Assembly: GCF_016808335.1 (NCBI RefSeq)
Contig: NC_053149.1
Location: forward strand, 19,812,733-19,876,732
Direction: 5' to 3'
DNA length: 64,000 bases
From: Panicum virgatum
Lineage: Eukaryota > Streptophyta > Magnoliopsida > Poales > Poaceae
Part shown: positions 34,300 to 46,700 of the stretch, in pieces
Numbering within the stretch: the stretch's first letter is position 1
How the letters are laid out: each line of letters begins with the position of its first letter
Notes under the pieces: model-generated
What the model saw: only the letters and a program-made list of their open reading frames with translations
Databases searched by the model: none
What the model was told of the DNA's origin: nothing
Made by a program: the position numbers and the translations under genes

Positions 34300-34751
34300 G
34301 CCTTCGAACAACATGTATACCAACCAAACAAAAAAGTGGCAATAAAGGCTTCATTCTATCCCCACCAAACGTCTATCATGGTAACAGAGGTTGCATATGT
34401 GCCAACCAAATATTTTATCAAAGCAATAAAGGTGACCACCTTTACCAACCATGCCTGAATCGTGGCAATAGAGGGATTCACCTATACCGACCAACCATAA
34501 ATAGTTACAATATAGGGGTTCACCTATAGCATACTATCGCATCCAAACATTTTCAGTGGCATGTCCACCTATCGCATCCAATGTTCAAACGTGGCAATAG
34601 AGGCGCCCACTTATAACAACCAAATATTTACGGTGACAATAGAAGTACTCCCCTATCGCATCCAAACTGTAACAGTGGCAATAGAACAACCCACTTATAG
34701 CAAGCACACATTTATGGTTGCAATAGAGATGAATCCCTATCGCATCCAAAG
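34300..34751 (+). repeat. Right subterminal repeats of the CACTA element, first part
   Basis: Degenerate 60-75 bp repeats with the core CATCCAAAC and GTGGCAATAGAGG. The array continues after the Copia insertion at 53507-53916 (GTGGCAATAGATGGG, GCAACATCTATT). Confidence 0.75.
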
Positions 34752-35086
34752 TGTTATGAAATGGTGTCTGTTCCCAACAGACACCCTTCCGTTGGTGATC
34801 TCATTTCATTCATACAACGCCTATACGGACGGCTAGATTAGTATTCATACAACGCCTATACGGACGGCTAGGTTAGTTGTTAATCTTAGGATTAGTATAG
34901 TCATTAGCAGTTAAACAAGATGAAGAGACGTGTCTCTTCGGCTCTGCAACGAAGGGGCCTGTCCCTTTGTTTGAGCGGTTACTAATCCTATAAAGGCATC
35001 CCTTCACCATGTATATAAACACTTTTTGAGATCAATGAAAGGACTGTTGTTCCCAAATCTCTGTTCATTTACATTCACTTTCAACA
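34752..35086 (+). repeat. Copia 5' LTR with a 35-bp internal duplication
   Basis: Contains a TATA-like TATATAAAC at 35011-35019. ATTCATACAACGCCTATACG with its following 15 bases appears twice in tandem near 34806 and 34841. The 3' LTR has it once, which accounts for the length difference (335 versus 300 bp). Confidence 0.9.
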
Positions 35087-35101
35087 CGTCATCGGCACTT
35101 T
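35087..35101 (+). promoter_or_regulatory. Copia primer-binding site
   Basis: CGTCATCGGCACTTT directly after the LTR end resembles the internal half-tRNA (initiator Met) primer sites (CGTTATCAGCAC type) of some plant Copia elements. Confidence 0.45.
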
Positions 35102-35141
35102 GCTCTTCTGAACAAGAGACAAGAACAACGCACAGAGGCAC

Positions 35142-36349
35142 ATGCCTTTGAACCCCACGGTAAGAACCATGATGCGAATCAACATCAACCTACCTTTGCA
35201 TGTTGTTCATCAACTGTTCTTCGCACTTCGCCGCGTCGGAGGTATGCGCCATGGCCCCATCCGTCACCATGGACAGTGCCGCAGCGTCTTCGAGCGTCTT
35301 GGGCCTCGTGTTCGCCACAGCGCCATCAATGGGGGTGGATACGGCCGCATCTTTGCTTCTACTATTCGCAGCCTCCGCCAGGATGCTCGTCGTGGACGCC
35401 GCTAGATGCTAGTTCGTCGTGGCCGCCAGGCTTCTCCGCTCGCACCGCATTTGCAGAGCCAGCCCTCGTCTCCTTGCCGAGGCGTGGACGGTGCCGGCCC
35501 AAGCAATGTTGCGCCACAAGCGGTCGAAGCCCCGGCTCCACCAGTTGTCGAAGCGGTCGAAGCCTCGGCGCCACTAGTTGTCGAACTTGTCGAAGCACTG
35601 GCGCCGCCCGTCGATGAAGTTGTTGCCGCACCCGTTGATGTTCCGACCAACGTCCCCATGGAGCCAATGTTGCCGGCACTACCTCCGCCACCATCGCGCT
35701 TCTGGTGTGATTTCTGCAAGGAATTCACGCTGATCCCGCACACGCTGGAGTACTCCTACTCACTGCCTGCGCCCACACCGGCCACCCCAGCCCAAGTGGC
35801 AATTCCCGGTGGTGTTCCCGGCGGCGCCCTCGACCCATGTACCTCGCCACTCAGGCCGCTCCCACGCTGTACGCTATGAAGGAAGAAGAAGAGGACGATG
35901 TGGAGCCCGGCTTCGGCATCCGCGACCCATTCAACACTGTGGCAAGGACGGGTATCTCCCCATACTTCTTCCTCGACAGGGCCAGACCCTCGGCTCAACC
36001 ACTGGCGGCGACGCTGCCCTTTCCTCAACCGGTGAAGACCGAGGACGATGAGATGGTGGCCACCCCGGGCATCGGCCCCTTAGCGCCTCCTCCACCCGGT
36101 ACGCGCGCGGAGGCTGCTGCTCGAATGAAGGTGCAGACCCTCCCGGAGGAAGACACCGCGACCACTGCTCCGACACTCCAGCGCCTCCTTGGCCGCAGGG
36201 TGGCAGCGGTGGACCGGCGCCCCGGCATCCACAGGGGATCTTGGAACCCGGCGGCTCTCGACCTCCCAAGTGCGGAGGTGCTGAACATGGGAGCCTACAG
36301 AAGCGAATTCTACTCTTCCGATGAGGGGGAGTCTTCTTCCTCGGCTTGA
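35142..36349 (+). other. GC-rich, coding-like block in the Copia leader
   Basis: Between primer site and gag lies about 1.3 kb of GC-rich sequence, unlike the AT-rich remainder. The two main open frames are 35406-35879 and 35837-36349. The first has a Pro/Ala/Val repeat stretch with repeated VEAxAPP units, then FWCDFCKEFTLIPHTLEYSY. The second has EEEEDDVEPGFGIRDPF, VKTEDDEMVATPG and SAEVLNMGAYRSEFYSSDEG. The second begins 43 bases before the first ends, suggesting a frameshifted single protein of roughly 300 residues. A preceding frame starts at 35253. This protein is not a known Copia domain. It may be a captured host gene or an accessory gene of this family. I do not recognise it. Confidence 0.45.
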
Positions 36350-37543
36350 CGCAGCACGAAGCGGCGGCGCAGTGGTGGATCGGCGGCGCGACCAGCGGCC
36401 ACGGCGGCGGCGGCGGCTGCACCACCATGGAGGATGCGGCGGCGGCTCAGGGGTGGTTAGGGTTGAAACCCTAACTACCTCCTCCGGCTTATAATTGGCC
36501 AGGCAGCGGCTATTGGGCTGGGCTCAGCCCAGTCGCACCCCCAGCCCAAAATCGGCCGATGCTGCTCCTCCAGTGTCCATTCCACTGTGCACGTTGAATC
36601 TAATTTGTTAATTTAGTTTTTCAGTGTTAATTCGTACAAGACTATGTTAGTCTCTAATGATTGTGTACTGTAAAATTAAGTACTTTATATCTAATCATTG
36701 ACTATAGATTGATTGTACTCTTGATATTTTGTTGTTGTAAGATATCCATTTGTGGTATTGTTCATAGTAGTTGTCCTGGTATGAATGGCAAATCCAATAA
36801 AATAATACCCCTTATATTACGATTACGATCTTGCAATTTATTTGTTATTCATTTATAAATTTTTGTCAATTGATCTATTTTATTTAAGCCCATTTTACGC
36901 TTTACTTTTCAAAGCCGTAGGTACTTAAATAATGGATGCAACAAGTTATGTGTATTTTTCTCATTAATCAGTTGTATATATAACACGCATGTTCTATAGT
37001 CGTTTTGTTGGCCACTCCACAAGGTAGCACCACAATTGCTACTGCGGGATTTACACTAAGTAAATGCTTAGTGCCAATCCTCAAAGTGTGTACCCAACAT
37101 TAACACTTAGAACATTTGGTCTACATTTTTCTCAAAAATGACTACCATCAATTTGCATTCCTATTGGCCATACACAAGGTAGCACTACAATTGCTACTGT
37201 GGGATCTAAACTAAGTAAACACTTAGTGATTATCCTCAATGTGCGTACCCAATTCGTTTGCAAATTAGCTAAGGTCTACATTACTCTTTGATGACTACCT
37301 TTAGACGTGTTTATACAATTCGCATAAACAATTTGGCATCTACAGTTAACAACAGACTATGCCCATTTTGAGGTCTACGCCTTTATGGTGACTACCTCCA
37401 TTCTCTTATTATGCATATGAGATTTTACACCATTAATAATACAAGATTTATCTTGTTTTATTTTGCATCCCATACTTACAACACACCACAACATTTTAAT
37501 AACTTAAAATGTTTCGATGGTTTGACTCTTGTAGGATAGATAA
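36350..37543 (+). other. AT-rich part of the Copia leader with a 156-bp tandem repeat
   Basis: After a GC-rich tail to about 36560 the leader is AT rich and non-coding. A 156-bp repeat starts at 37008 and again at 37164 (TTGGCCA, then ACAAGGTAGCAC, ACAATTGCTACTG, CTAAGTAAA). A third, weaker copy may start near 37320. Confidence 0.65.
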
Positions 37544-38596
37544 ATGGCCGTCAAAGAATTTGAATTATTAGCTCTATATGGTCACAACTATACAACTTGG
37601 GCTGTGGACATAAAAGTTAGTCTTGCATCCCGCAGACTTTATCAAGCAGTGTTACCACTCCAAGAGGGTGTTGCACCACTTGATGATCAACATGTATACA
37701 CGGCACTATATATCATTAGGAGCCATATTCATCCTGACCTTAAGGCTGAATATTTATTGGAAGAAAATCCACGAAATTTATGGAAGTCTCTTAAGCAACG
37801 CTATGAACAACAAAAGGCACTCTTATTGCCTGCGGCAAATTATGAGTGGACCCAACTTCACTTACATGACTTTAAAACTGTAAGTGATTATAATCATGCT
37901 ATTCATAGGATTTGCTGAAAGTTGCAATTCTGTGAGAAAGAACCTTAAGATGCGGATAAGATAGAAAAGACTCTATCCACTATGCTTCCCTCTGAAAGGA
38001 TTCTTCAACAACAATACCGTGAAAGTAATTTTCAGGTTTATTCTGATCTAATTCATACATTACTTGTGGCCAAAAAACATTCCGAACTTATGGTTTGGAA
38101 TAATCAGCAATGCCCTGTCGGGTCAGCTCCATTGCCTGAAGTACATGCTTATTCTAAGAATAAACCCAAATTTAACAATGGATCTTCTAAGAACCATCAT
38201 CAAGAAAATTCCAAGAAGGATAAGAAAAATCGCAGAAGCAACAAGAAATTCCAGAATCGTGTTTCCAACAAGGGTAAGAACATTTCCAAACACAGGGGTG
38301 ATAAACCTGTGTGCCAAAAATGTGGTTGTTACAGCCATATTACAAAGAAATGTCATACCCCGAGTCATCTTGTTGATCTTTACTTAAAGTCCATGGGTCG
38401 TGGACGTGCTACTCAAGGACAGAAGTATGAAACCCACTTCAACTATCAACCTGACATCACCAGGAAAGAGGCTAGTTGTTCGCAACAAGTTCTCGAGGAA
38501 CCAAGCAGCAACCCCATACCAAGAGGCGAGGATCTTGCTACAGAGAATATGGTCGTAGAATACGCTTCCAACGACATATTTGGAGACCTCGAATAG
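37544..38596 (+). pseudogene. Copia gag
   Basis: ATG at 37544. The UBN2-type gag domain is visible (GHNYTTWAVDIKVSLAS, then NPRNLWKSLKQRYEQQKAL). It is followed by a Lys/Asn-rich basic region and a zinc knuckle CQKCGCYSHITKKC at about 38310. The frame is constant to the stop at 38596, but two in-frame stops occur (37916-37918 and near 37946). The full 350-codon frame therefore cannot be made as one protein. Confidence 0.85.
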
Positions 38597-39553
38597 GCTC
38601 CCAATCTCCAAAAAGATTCCAAAGTCTTAATGTCCTATTTACTAGTATTTGTAATATTTAGCACAACTTATGTCTTAAAGTGTTGTAAATAAATAAGGTC
38701 ATCACTATCTTAGGTTGGATATAAAATAAATGTATTGCATACATTTGATATTCAATAAATAAAGTGTGTATATTTTATATATCATCGAAGGATTTCATAT
38801 TAAATTCTTCATTTATATATAGATTTTCTACGGGAGTCAATCCAATGGACGCGGAATTATGTCTTGTGGATAGTGGAACCACAAATTCTATACTTAGGGA
38901 AACAAAATATTTCCAAACCCTTGCATAGAAACAAGGAAATGTTTTGACAATCGCTGGACGCAATGCAACGATAGTTGGCACTGGTCGTGCCACTATCGTA
39001 CTCCCTATGGGTACCCATATTACAATTGAGGATGCACTTTTGTATCCCAATTCAAAGCGTACACTACTAAGTTATAGAGATATCCGTCAAAACGGTTTTC
39101 ATATTGAAACCGGTGATGACAATAATGAGGAATTCCTCCTCATTACTAAAGATAACGGATATGGCAAACAAATTGTTCAACAAATTCCTTCTTTTCTGTC
39201 CGGATTGTATTACACATACATTAAACCCGTACCACATGTTGCATACAAGGTAATTTTTTAGAATGTTGACATATTCAAAACTTGGCATGACCGCCTTGGT
39301 CATCCCGGTGTAGGGATGATGAGATAAATTATCAGCAATTCAAATGGTCATGAGTTAAATACTGCTAAATTTCCCAAATCATCAGATTTTATGTGCAGTT
39401 CATGTGCTATAGGGAAATTAATTTTACATCCTTCACATGTTAAAATTCAAAATGAGCCACACAAATTCCTTGAATGCATTCAAGGCGACATATGTGGCCC
39501 CATACAACCTACGTCTGGACCTTTCAGGTACTTCATGGTTCTAATAGATGCAT

Positions 39554-41038
39554 TGTTGGCACTCCTTAACCTAAACGAATTACTCCGCAAGAGTACAGAG
39601 ACCGATGTAGCCTTCACCAGGGAGTATACCTGGGATATCGAATCCAAGGAACGGTAAAGCTTCGACCGAATCTAGAACTACTCAACCAGACAAACCAAAA
39701 GAGAAAAGGTTAGAGGGTAAAGGGCCTAACTCCAGATAACTTACTATTCTACCTAGCGACAAGCTAACTACTAACTCGATCTGCTTTGGCGGCCTCAGGG
39801 AAGGACTCAGACTGGGGTGAGAAGGGAGTCCAACGGCAGTCGGCACTACTGCTATGAAAATACCCGAACATGGTGGACTACAAGGGACGGACAGGGCTGT
39901 CACCACCTGCCGCCTACCACAACGGTACCGTGGGGTGGAACACAACCTGAGATAGCTAGCCAAGTCTGGGCACCACGCCCAGGACTATCGAGCTACTTGC
40001 TCCTACCGTGTACTTAGATAGAAAGCAACCTCAGATAAGTAGAACTTGCTACTTACGCAGACTTAGGATCCTGCAGATCAAAGAAAGTAATTAAACAAGT
40101 AACTAATGCAGAAAGTAAAGCTAGCAAGATACTGAAGTTGAGACGAGGAACTTACTCAAAGATATATTCCTCTGAGGTGGATACAAAAATATAGAGTAAG
40201 ACCCGAGAAAACTCGAGCCCGCTCCTTTAAGCCTGGTATGCACCAAAGCTTCTCACCTCACTCTCTCCCTATTTAATACAAAGAGAACTTCAAGAGTGAA
40301 CACTTCTCTCAAATGATGGTGTGTGTTACAAGTGGGAGAGTGAGCTCTATTTATAGTGCTCTGAGGTCGGTTCAGCAGGTGGCATCGGTTGTAAGCCGGT
40401 AAGGCAGTTATGCTTAGCTTCCACGCCAAGGGGGGACTCCAGACGCTGCCAGGTGGGGCCGACCGGCCTCCCCTAGGCCGGCCGACCTGGGGATTGTGCC
40501 ATCTAGCGCCGACCTTCTCTGGGTGGCTTGGATTGTTTCCTGGAGTCGGTGGTAAGTTGCCGCGGCATTTTCCACGTGCTTCTTAGGCCGGCCGGCCTCA
40601 CCTAGGCCGGTCGGCCTGGCTCTGGCACATCTTGGCCCTCTGTTATCGTGTCATGTTGGTCCAGGGTCTTGTGATGTTCCTCAAGTCAGTTGGGTCTTGG
40701 TCAAGTAGTTTGTCACTGAGTTGTGGACCCAAATAGATTTGGTTTGTGCCTTTCAATCTTGTTTAATTGCAATTGTGTTGAACACTTGATCTTGGCTTGA
40801 TATCTTGCTCAGGGCCATCTCCGAGGAGTCACACTGCGAGAATGGTGCAGGGGTAGGCCGGCCGGCCTGGGATTTCTCCCATTTCGGCTCAAATTCGTAT
40901 ATTATGTTCCTGAAATCAGAAGTGCACCAAAACTCGTGGAACTCATTAATGTTAGTAAAATTCAATGCATTATAGTCCTGAGAGCCTGAAATCCGAAGAA
41001 ATTTTGGCGGTAGAAATCACTGAAAACGACCGCCAACA
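39554..41038 (-). repeat. Athila 3' LTR
   Basis: TG...CA ends (TGTTGGCGGTC on the minus strand at 41038, ending GTGCCAACA). TATA box TATAAATA (minus) at 40347-40354. Contains repeated GGCCGGCCGGCC-type palindromes at about 40462, 40587 and 40857. Open frames of 66-93 codons inside both LTRs are not genes. Confidence 0.93.
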
Positions 41039-42540
41039 CACCCCCACACCTAGACTTTGCTCGTCCCGAGCAAAAAGAGTCGAAACAGATCCTGAGGATC
41101 AAGCAAAGTCTAGGGTTCATGAGATAGAGTATGCATAAGCGTTATTTCAAAACTTTCCCTTCATACCTTGGATTCTGGGTGGCTAATGCTGTCGTCTTTA
41201 CCCATTGATCTTCGGAACGAGTCCATGAGAGTTGTTGCTAGTTCCTGCTTCGCAGTACTTGAAAGGTTTTACTAGATTTTATAAAACCAAGGCGGACTCT
41301 CTTGTTTAGACCACTCATTCACTCATCTTACTCAAACCTCACTTTGTTTTCTCGATTCCTCACTTGGAGTATGTGGAGCTTGGGTAAAGGTAACACATGT
41401 CTTACACATTCATTTTGCAGGTGCAATCGTGATGTCTCATGGTAGTGAGAAGGTCTATCACTCGGGTCATGTGCAAGTGTAATGGAAATGTAAGTCCTCA
41501 GTGGTAATCAAGCATCTTTCATTTCTTCCCTTTTTTTTTGAGACGAACTGGCACGTATGCCGTTCATATGTTTCTTTTTCTTCTTTTCTTTCAGGGAGAT
41601 GGAGAGCTTAATGCCATCACATAGAGGACCTTGGAGTGATGATCATGTACGTGAATGACCCATAGTGATGAACAATCAAACTAGTCAGAGGCATGGTGTT
41701 TGCACGAGCTCAGAATGAGAGGACAACTATAAGTTTGAGTGTATATGAAATGTTGTAAAGGCTCTGGAATAGGTATAAGGTACGCTGAGCACCATAGTCG
41801 CCTTGTTTTTGTGTTTTTAGAAATAAAACTTCCAAGACTTTGTATTAGGAACTTGCACAACCTCATGTCATCATATCACAAGGATCAATAAGCAAGACAG
41901 CGAGCGATCTAAACATGCGTTCCAGGGTAGACAGGTACTTGTATATGAAATAAAACTTAGCACAGCACCTTTTTCATGAAACGATTTCACTCTTCCTATG
42001 TAATTTGTTCACAATTTTATTTGAGTTTAAGCATGATGAATTTGAACGAGAACATGAAGGAACGGGTATTTTAGGGGTCGAACCAGCACCACGCGAAGAA
42101 CCTCGGGGGAAAGCTAACAAGTGGGGCCGGCCGGCCTAGGTGGCCGGCCTGCACCTGTGGCCAATCTCCGTGGCCCTTTTGCAGATGTGCAAGCTCGATG
42201 TAGTCTGTTCCTGGTGAGTTGTTCTGTCGATTTTGATGAAAAACATAGGCTGGCTGGCCTGGTTTAGGCCGCCCGGCTTGAGTTTCCGCCGGATTTCGTT
42301 TGAATTCCTCTGGAACGTCATTTCTGTTCTCCTGATTTGAAATCTTTGCGCACTCGGTGGAAGATCAGTATAGGGGTGTGGTTGGCACACACATGTGCAC
42401 CAACCACAAGAGCACAAGGTTGAACAACTCTTTTTATTTTATTCAAAGCAAAATGGGGTGCTGCATACATTGGAATGAAACAAAGGAAATGAACTAAAGG
42501 AAATTAAAAGGGCAGCACCAAGACCTAAACCTAAAGACTC
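41039..42540 (-). other. Athila 3' non-coding region with polypurine tract
   Basis: The polypurine tract (GGTGTGGGGGTG on minus, 41039-41050) abuts the 3' LTR. The rest is AT-rich, non-coding DNA with GGCCGGCC palindromes at about 42124. No gene is seen. Confidence 0.65.
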
Positions 42541-42555
42541 TCCCTAGACCTACAC

Positions 42556-42951
42556 CTACTTTGGGTCTGGGGATCGATAGAGATCCTCATTCCCGGTCGC
42601 CTTCGCAAGGCGTTTGATCTTGGAACAAACTGCCTTACGAAGGGTGTCTACCCGATCACCCAACTCCATCCGGTCGATCTCTGTCTCGGCTACGCGCTCA
42701 TCCATATTGTTGAGGTGTAGCTGAAGTGACGCGAGCTGTGCGCGAAGAATGGTGATGTTGGTAGGCTCCTCCTCCTCCTCCTCGTCATCCTCGTCCTCAT
42801 GCTCCGTGTCCGTGTACGCGTGGATTTCAGGAGGACCACGGATCGGTGGTGGCATGATGTGACGCCTCACCATATCCGGTGGGGAAATGATGCCGCTGCG
42901 ATCCAGTGGCTGAGTGAGCACCTTCCCGCGCCTGACCTTGGCCCCGGTCAT
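42556..42951 (-). CDS. Athila 3' open frame, unknown function
   Basis: A 131-codon frame between pol and the 3' LTR, the position where many Athila elements carry an extra ORF. It has an acidic run (EDEDDEEEEEEP) followed by a leucine-rich likely coiled coil (AQLASLQLHLNNMDERVAE, then RMELGDRVDTLRKAV). There is no membrane segment or signal peptide, so nothing supports an envelope-like role. Upstream frames (42968-43480) suggest it is the C-terminal part of a longer, frame-broken protein. Confidence 0.5.
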   Translation of the reverse strand: MTGAKVRRGKVLTQPLDRSGIISPPDMVRRHIMPPPIRGPPEIHAYTDTEHEDEDDEEEEEEPTNITILRAQLASLQLHLNNMDERVAETEIDRMELGDRVDTLRKAVCSKIKRLAKATGNEDLYRSPDPK

Positions 42952-43764
42952 GCGGTAGCGTGGAGGGCTAGGACTGGCAGGGGAGTACTGCGGGGAGTAC
43001 GTCGGCTAGTCGACTTGCACTATGGAGAGTGCAGCGACCTGCGTGACACGTCCCGCCGAGGACGTTCCCGCGCGCTTGATAACGACCTTGCCAGGGGTAA
43101 GGACCCCAGTTGTTGGTTGTACTGGGCTGAGTACGCAGGAGCGCACGATGGCTCCTGCTCCTAGCCCCTGTGTGGTGCTCTCCGCTGAACCGAGGGAACC
43201 CCGGCCTCTGGGTGAGGCCGGCCGGCCTGGGACTGGCTCCCCTGGCCGGCAGGCGGCGACGGAGAGAGGGTGGCGATCTCCTGGGATATGAGGATCCTGA
43301 CGCTGCTGGAAGTTGCATGTGAGTGGCCTGACTTGGATGGCGATTTCGAGTTGGAGGGCTCCATGGACACGGATTTGGGAGTTTTGGGCTAGGAGTGCGC
43401 GTCCATGGGTGAGATCTCAGTGGTGGAGTGGAGGCACGAGGAGAATTCTGGTGGAAAGGGTTTGAATGAAGGAGAGGTGGGATGCCTCTCGGCTTAAATC
43501 AACTCAGATCGATCCGAACGCCCCGGAGATGAATGTTTGCAAAATTTTGAACGTTGCACGAAAGGATGAGGGCGAACGGGCTCGGAGCCAGGCCGGCCGG
43601 CCTCCCATAGGCCGGCCGGCCCCACCTTGTCGGGTGTGGCTCTGGGCTTCTAGAGTCTTCCTCCTCGGACTTTCTATTTTCGGGCAATTGAGTGCTTTGG
43701 TCCAGAAAGGGAAAGAAAACAGGGGGGGGAGAAAGAGAGACACTAAACCTAGGATACAACCCGT

Positions 43765-46700
43765 TTAAGGTACGACGATGACCGTAGATGCGTGCTCTAA
43801 CTCGGATAACTCGTAGACATCTACTTCTTCAAGTTTCGATATTTCGGGCTCAAGGAATATTTTCAATCTTTGGCCACTGGCCTTGAAAATGTTCCCGTCA
43901 TCATCCTGGAGGGTTATAGCGTCGTGGTCAGCAGCGTTAAGCACTAATAATGGGCCTTCCCACTTGATTCTAAGCTTACCCTGACTAATCAAATGAACAC
44001 GGGAGTTAAAGAGTAGTACCTTGTCTCCCGCCTTGAAAAGCTTGATCTTGATTCGCTTATCATGCCATCTTTTCGTCCGCTCCTTGTAGAGCTTGGAGCT
44101 GTGGTAGGCCTTCTCCCTCCATTCATCCAGTTCTGCCAGTTGGATTTGTTGTTTTATCCTGGCTGACTGGAGGTCCATGTTCCACCTCTTGATTGCCCAA
44201 TGGGACTTATACTTGAGCTCAACTGGAAGGTGGCAAGTCTTGCCATAAACTAGTTGATACGGTGTCATCCCTATCGGAGTTTTGTAAGCTGTCCGATAGG
44301 CCCATAGTGCCTCGGGTAGTTTGCTTCGCCATCCTTTCCCCATGGCATTGACCATCTTCTATAAGATATTCTTGATTTGCTTGTTGGACGTCTCTGCCTG
44401 ACCACTTGTTTGGGGATGATATGGTGTAGCAACCCGGTGGTCCACCCCTAACTCGCTGAGGCACTTCCTGAAGGTTTTGTCGATGAAGTGTGAGCCTCCA
44501 TCGCTGATCACGACTCTAGGAACTCTGAAGCGAGGAAATATGATTTCCTGGAATATTTTCTTCGAGCTCTTTGAGTCGGCCGCAACACAAGGAAGTGCTT
44601 CAACCCATTTGGACACATAGTCCACTGCCACAAGAATGTACTCGCACTGCTCTGACATTGGGAAGGGACCCATGAAGTCAACTCCCTATACGTTGAATAT
44701 TTCCACTTGAAGATTGCTCTTTAGTGGCATGGCGTCTCAGGAATTGATATTCCCATGCTTCTGACATCTTGGGCAATGCCGCACAAATTCTTTTGCGTCT
44801 CCATACATGTTTGGCCAGAAAAATCCACTCTGCCATACTTTTGCATGGGTACGGAAGGCTCTGTAGTGTCCTCCATATGGCGAGGAGTGACAATGCTCCA
44901 GAATTTTGTGGGTCTCACAAATTGGGATACAACGTCGGAGTAGACCATCAGCACAGACTTTGAATAGATATGGGTCGTCCCATAGGTGAAACCGACTGAG
45001 GTGTATCAATTTCTTCTTATCTTCTCCTGGAGGTATCTATCCAGTCACCATGAAATTCACCAGGTTTGCATACCATGGACTGGTTGTGGTAACCTTTAGG
45101 AGAGTATCATCTCTTAGATAATCGTTGATCGGAAGGTTCGATCCTTGTATTTGCATTTTGGAGAGATGATCTGCCACACAGTTCTCTGCTCCTTTCTTAT
45201 CTCTTATCTCCAAGTCCAACTCTTGGAGGAGCAGAATCCAATGGATGAGTCGTGGTTTTGCATCCTTCTTGGTCAGGAGGTACTTTAGTGCATTATGATC
45301 CATGTATACAATCACTTTAGCACCGATCAAGTAGGATCTGAACTTGTCCATGGTGAATACAACTGCCAAAAGTTCTTTCTCCATTGTGGCGTAGTTCAAC
45401 TAAGGTCCGGTCAGTGTCTTACTGGCATATGATATGGCATAATGCTATTTATCTCTGCACTGACCCAGCACTGCCCCCACTGCGTAGTCGCTTGCATCGC
45501 ACATAATCTCGAATGGAAGTTTCCAATCAGGTGGTTGGATGATGGGCGCTGAAATGAGTGCCTTCTTGAGGGTGTAGAAGGCTACGAGGCATTCCTCGTC
45601 AAAGTTGAACGGGGCATCTTTTGCCAATAGGTTTGTCAAGGGCCTGGCTATGCGGGAGAAATCTTTGATGAACCTCCTGTAGAAGCCAGCATGACCCAAG
45701 AAACTCCTGACTCCCTTGACATTTGTCGGGGGTGGCAACTGCTTGATGACATCGATTTTTGCCCGATCCACTTCTTTCCCTCTTTCAGACACTCTGTGTT
45801 CGAGGACTATCCCTTCTCTTACCATGAAGTGACACTTTTCCCAGTTAAGGACTAAATGTGTCTCTTGGCATCTCTTGAGGACTTTGACCAAGTTCTCAAG
45901 GCATTGATTGAAATCTGTGCCGTAGACTGAGAAATCATCCATGAATACATCCATGATGTTCTCAATCAGGTCCGAGAAGATTGCCATCATGCACCTTTGA
46001 AAGGAAACCGGTGCATTGCAAAGACCAAACGACATTCGCCTATAGGCGAATGTTTCATAGGGGCAGGTGAAGGTAGTCTTACTCTGGTCATCAGGATGGA
46101 TTGGAATTTGATGATAACCAGAGTATCCATCGAGGTAGAAAAAGTATGAGTGCTTTGCCAACCGTTCAAGCATCTCATCAATGAAGGGCAGAGGGAAGTG
46201 ATCTTTCCGGGTGGCCTTGTTGAGCATCCGGTAATCGATACACATTCTCCATCCAGTGACTGTCTGCTGAGGTATGAGCTCATTTCTCTCATTCCGGACA
46301 ACTGTCATGCCTCCCTTCTTTGGGACAACTTGAACTGGGCTGACCCACTCACTGTCTTGCACAGGGTATATGATACCTGCGTGTAGTAGCTTTAATACCT
46401 CTTTCTTGACTACCTCCCTCATCGCATCATTGAGCCGTCGTTGATGTTCTCATGACGGCTTATGTTTTGGTTCCATAGGGATGCGATGGGTGCATAAATT
46501 GGGGCTGATCCCCTTCAAGTCTTGGAGAGAGTACCCGATGACGGATCGATACTTCTCCAGAACTGCAATGAGCCGCTGAGTCTCACTCTCTGTCAGTTTG
46601 TCACTGATGACAACTGGCGTGGCTCTATTGTTGTGGAGGAAGGCGTACTTCAAACCAGGAGGCAGCGGCTTCAGCTCTGGAAGGGGAGGTTGCGGTGTCT

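Noticed and set aside
35931..36428. 165-codon minus-strand frame in the Copia leader
   Set aside because: Pro/Cys-rich low-complexity shadow of the plus-strand GC-rich frames. It starts in GGCGGC repeats and has no supporting motif.
39682..40017. Matching 66- and 93-codon open frames in both Athila LTRs (also at 48444-48779)
   Set aside because: They sit inside LTR sequence, overlap on opposite strands and have no recognisable domain; LTR coincidence.
42556..42951. Envelope-like role for the 3' Athila frame
   Set aside because: No signal peptide, membrane helix or cleavage motif is visible; the sequence is acidic and coiled-coil.
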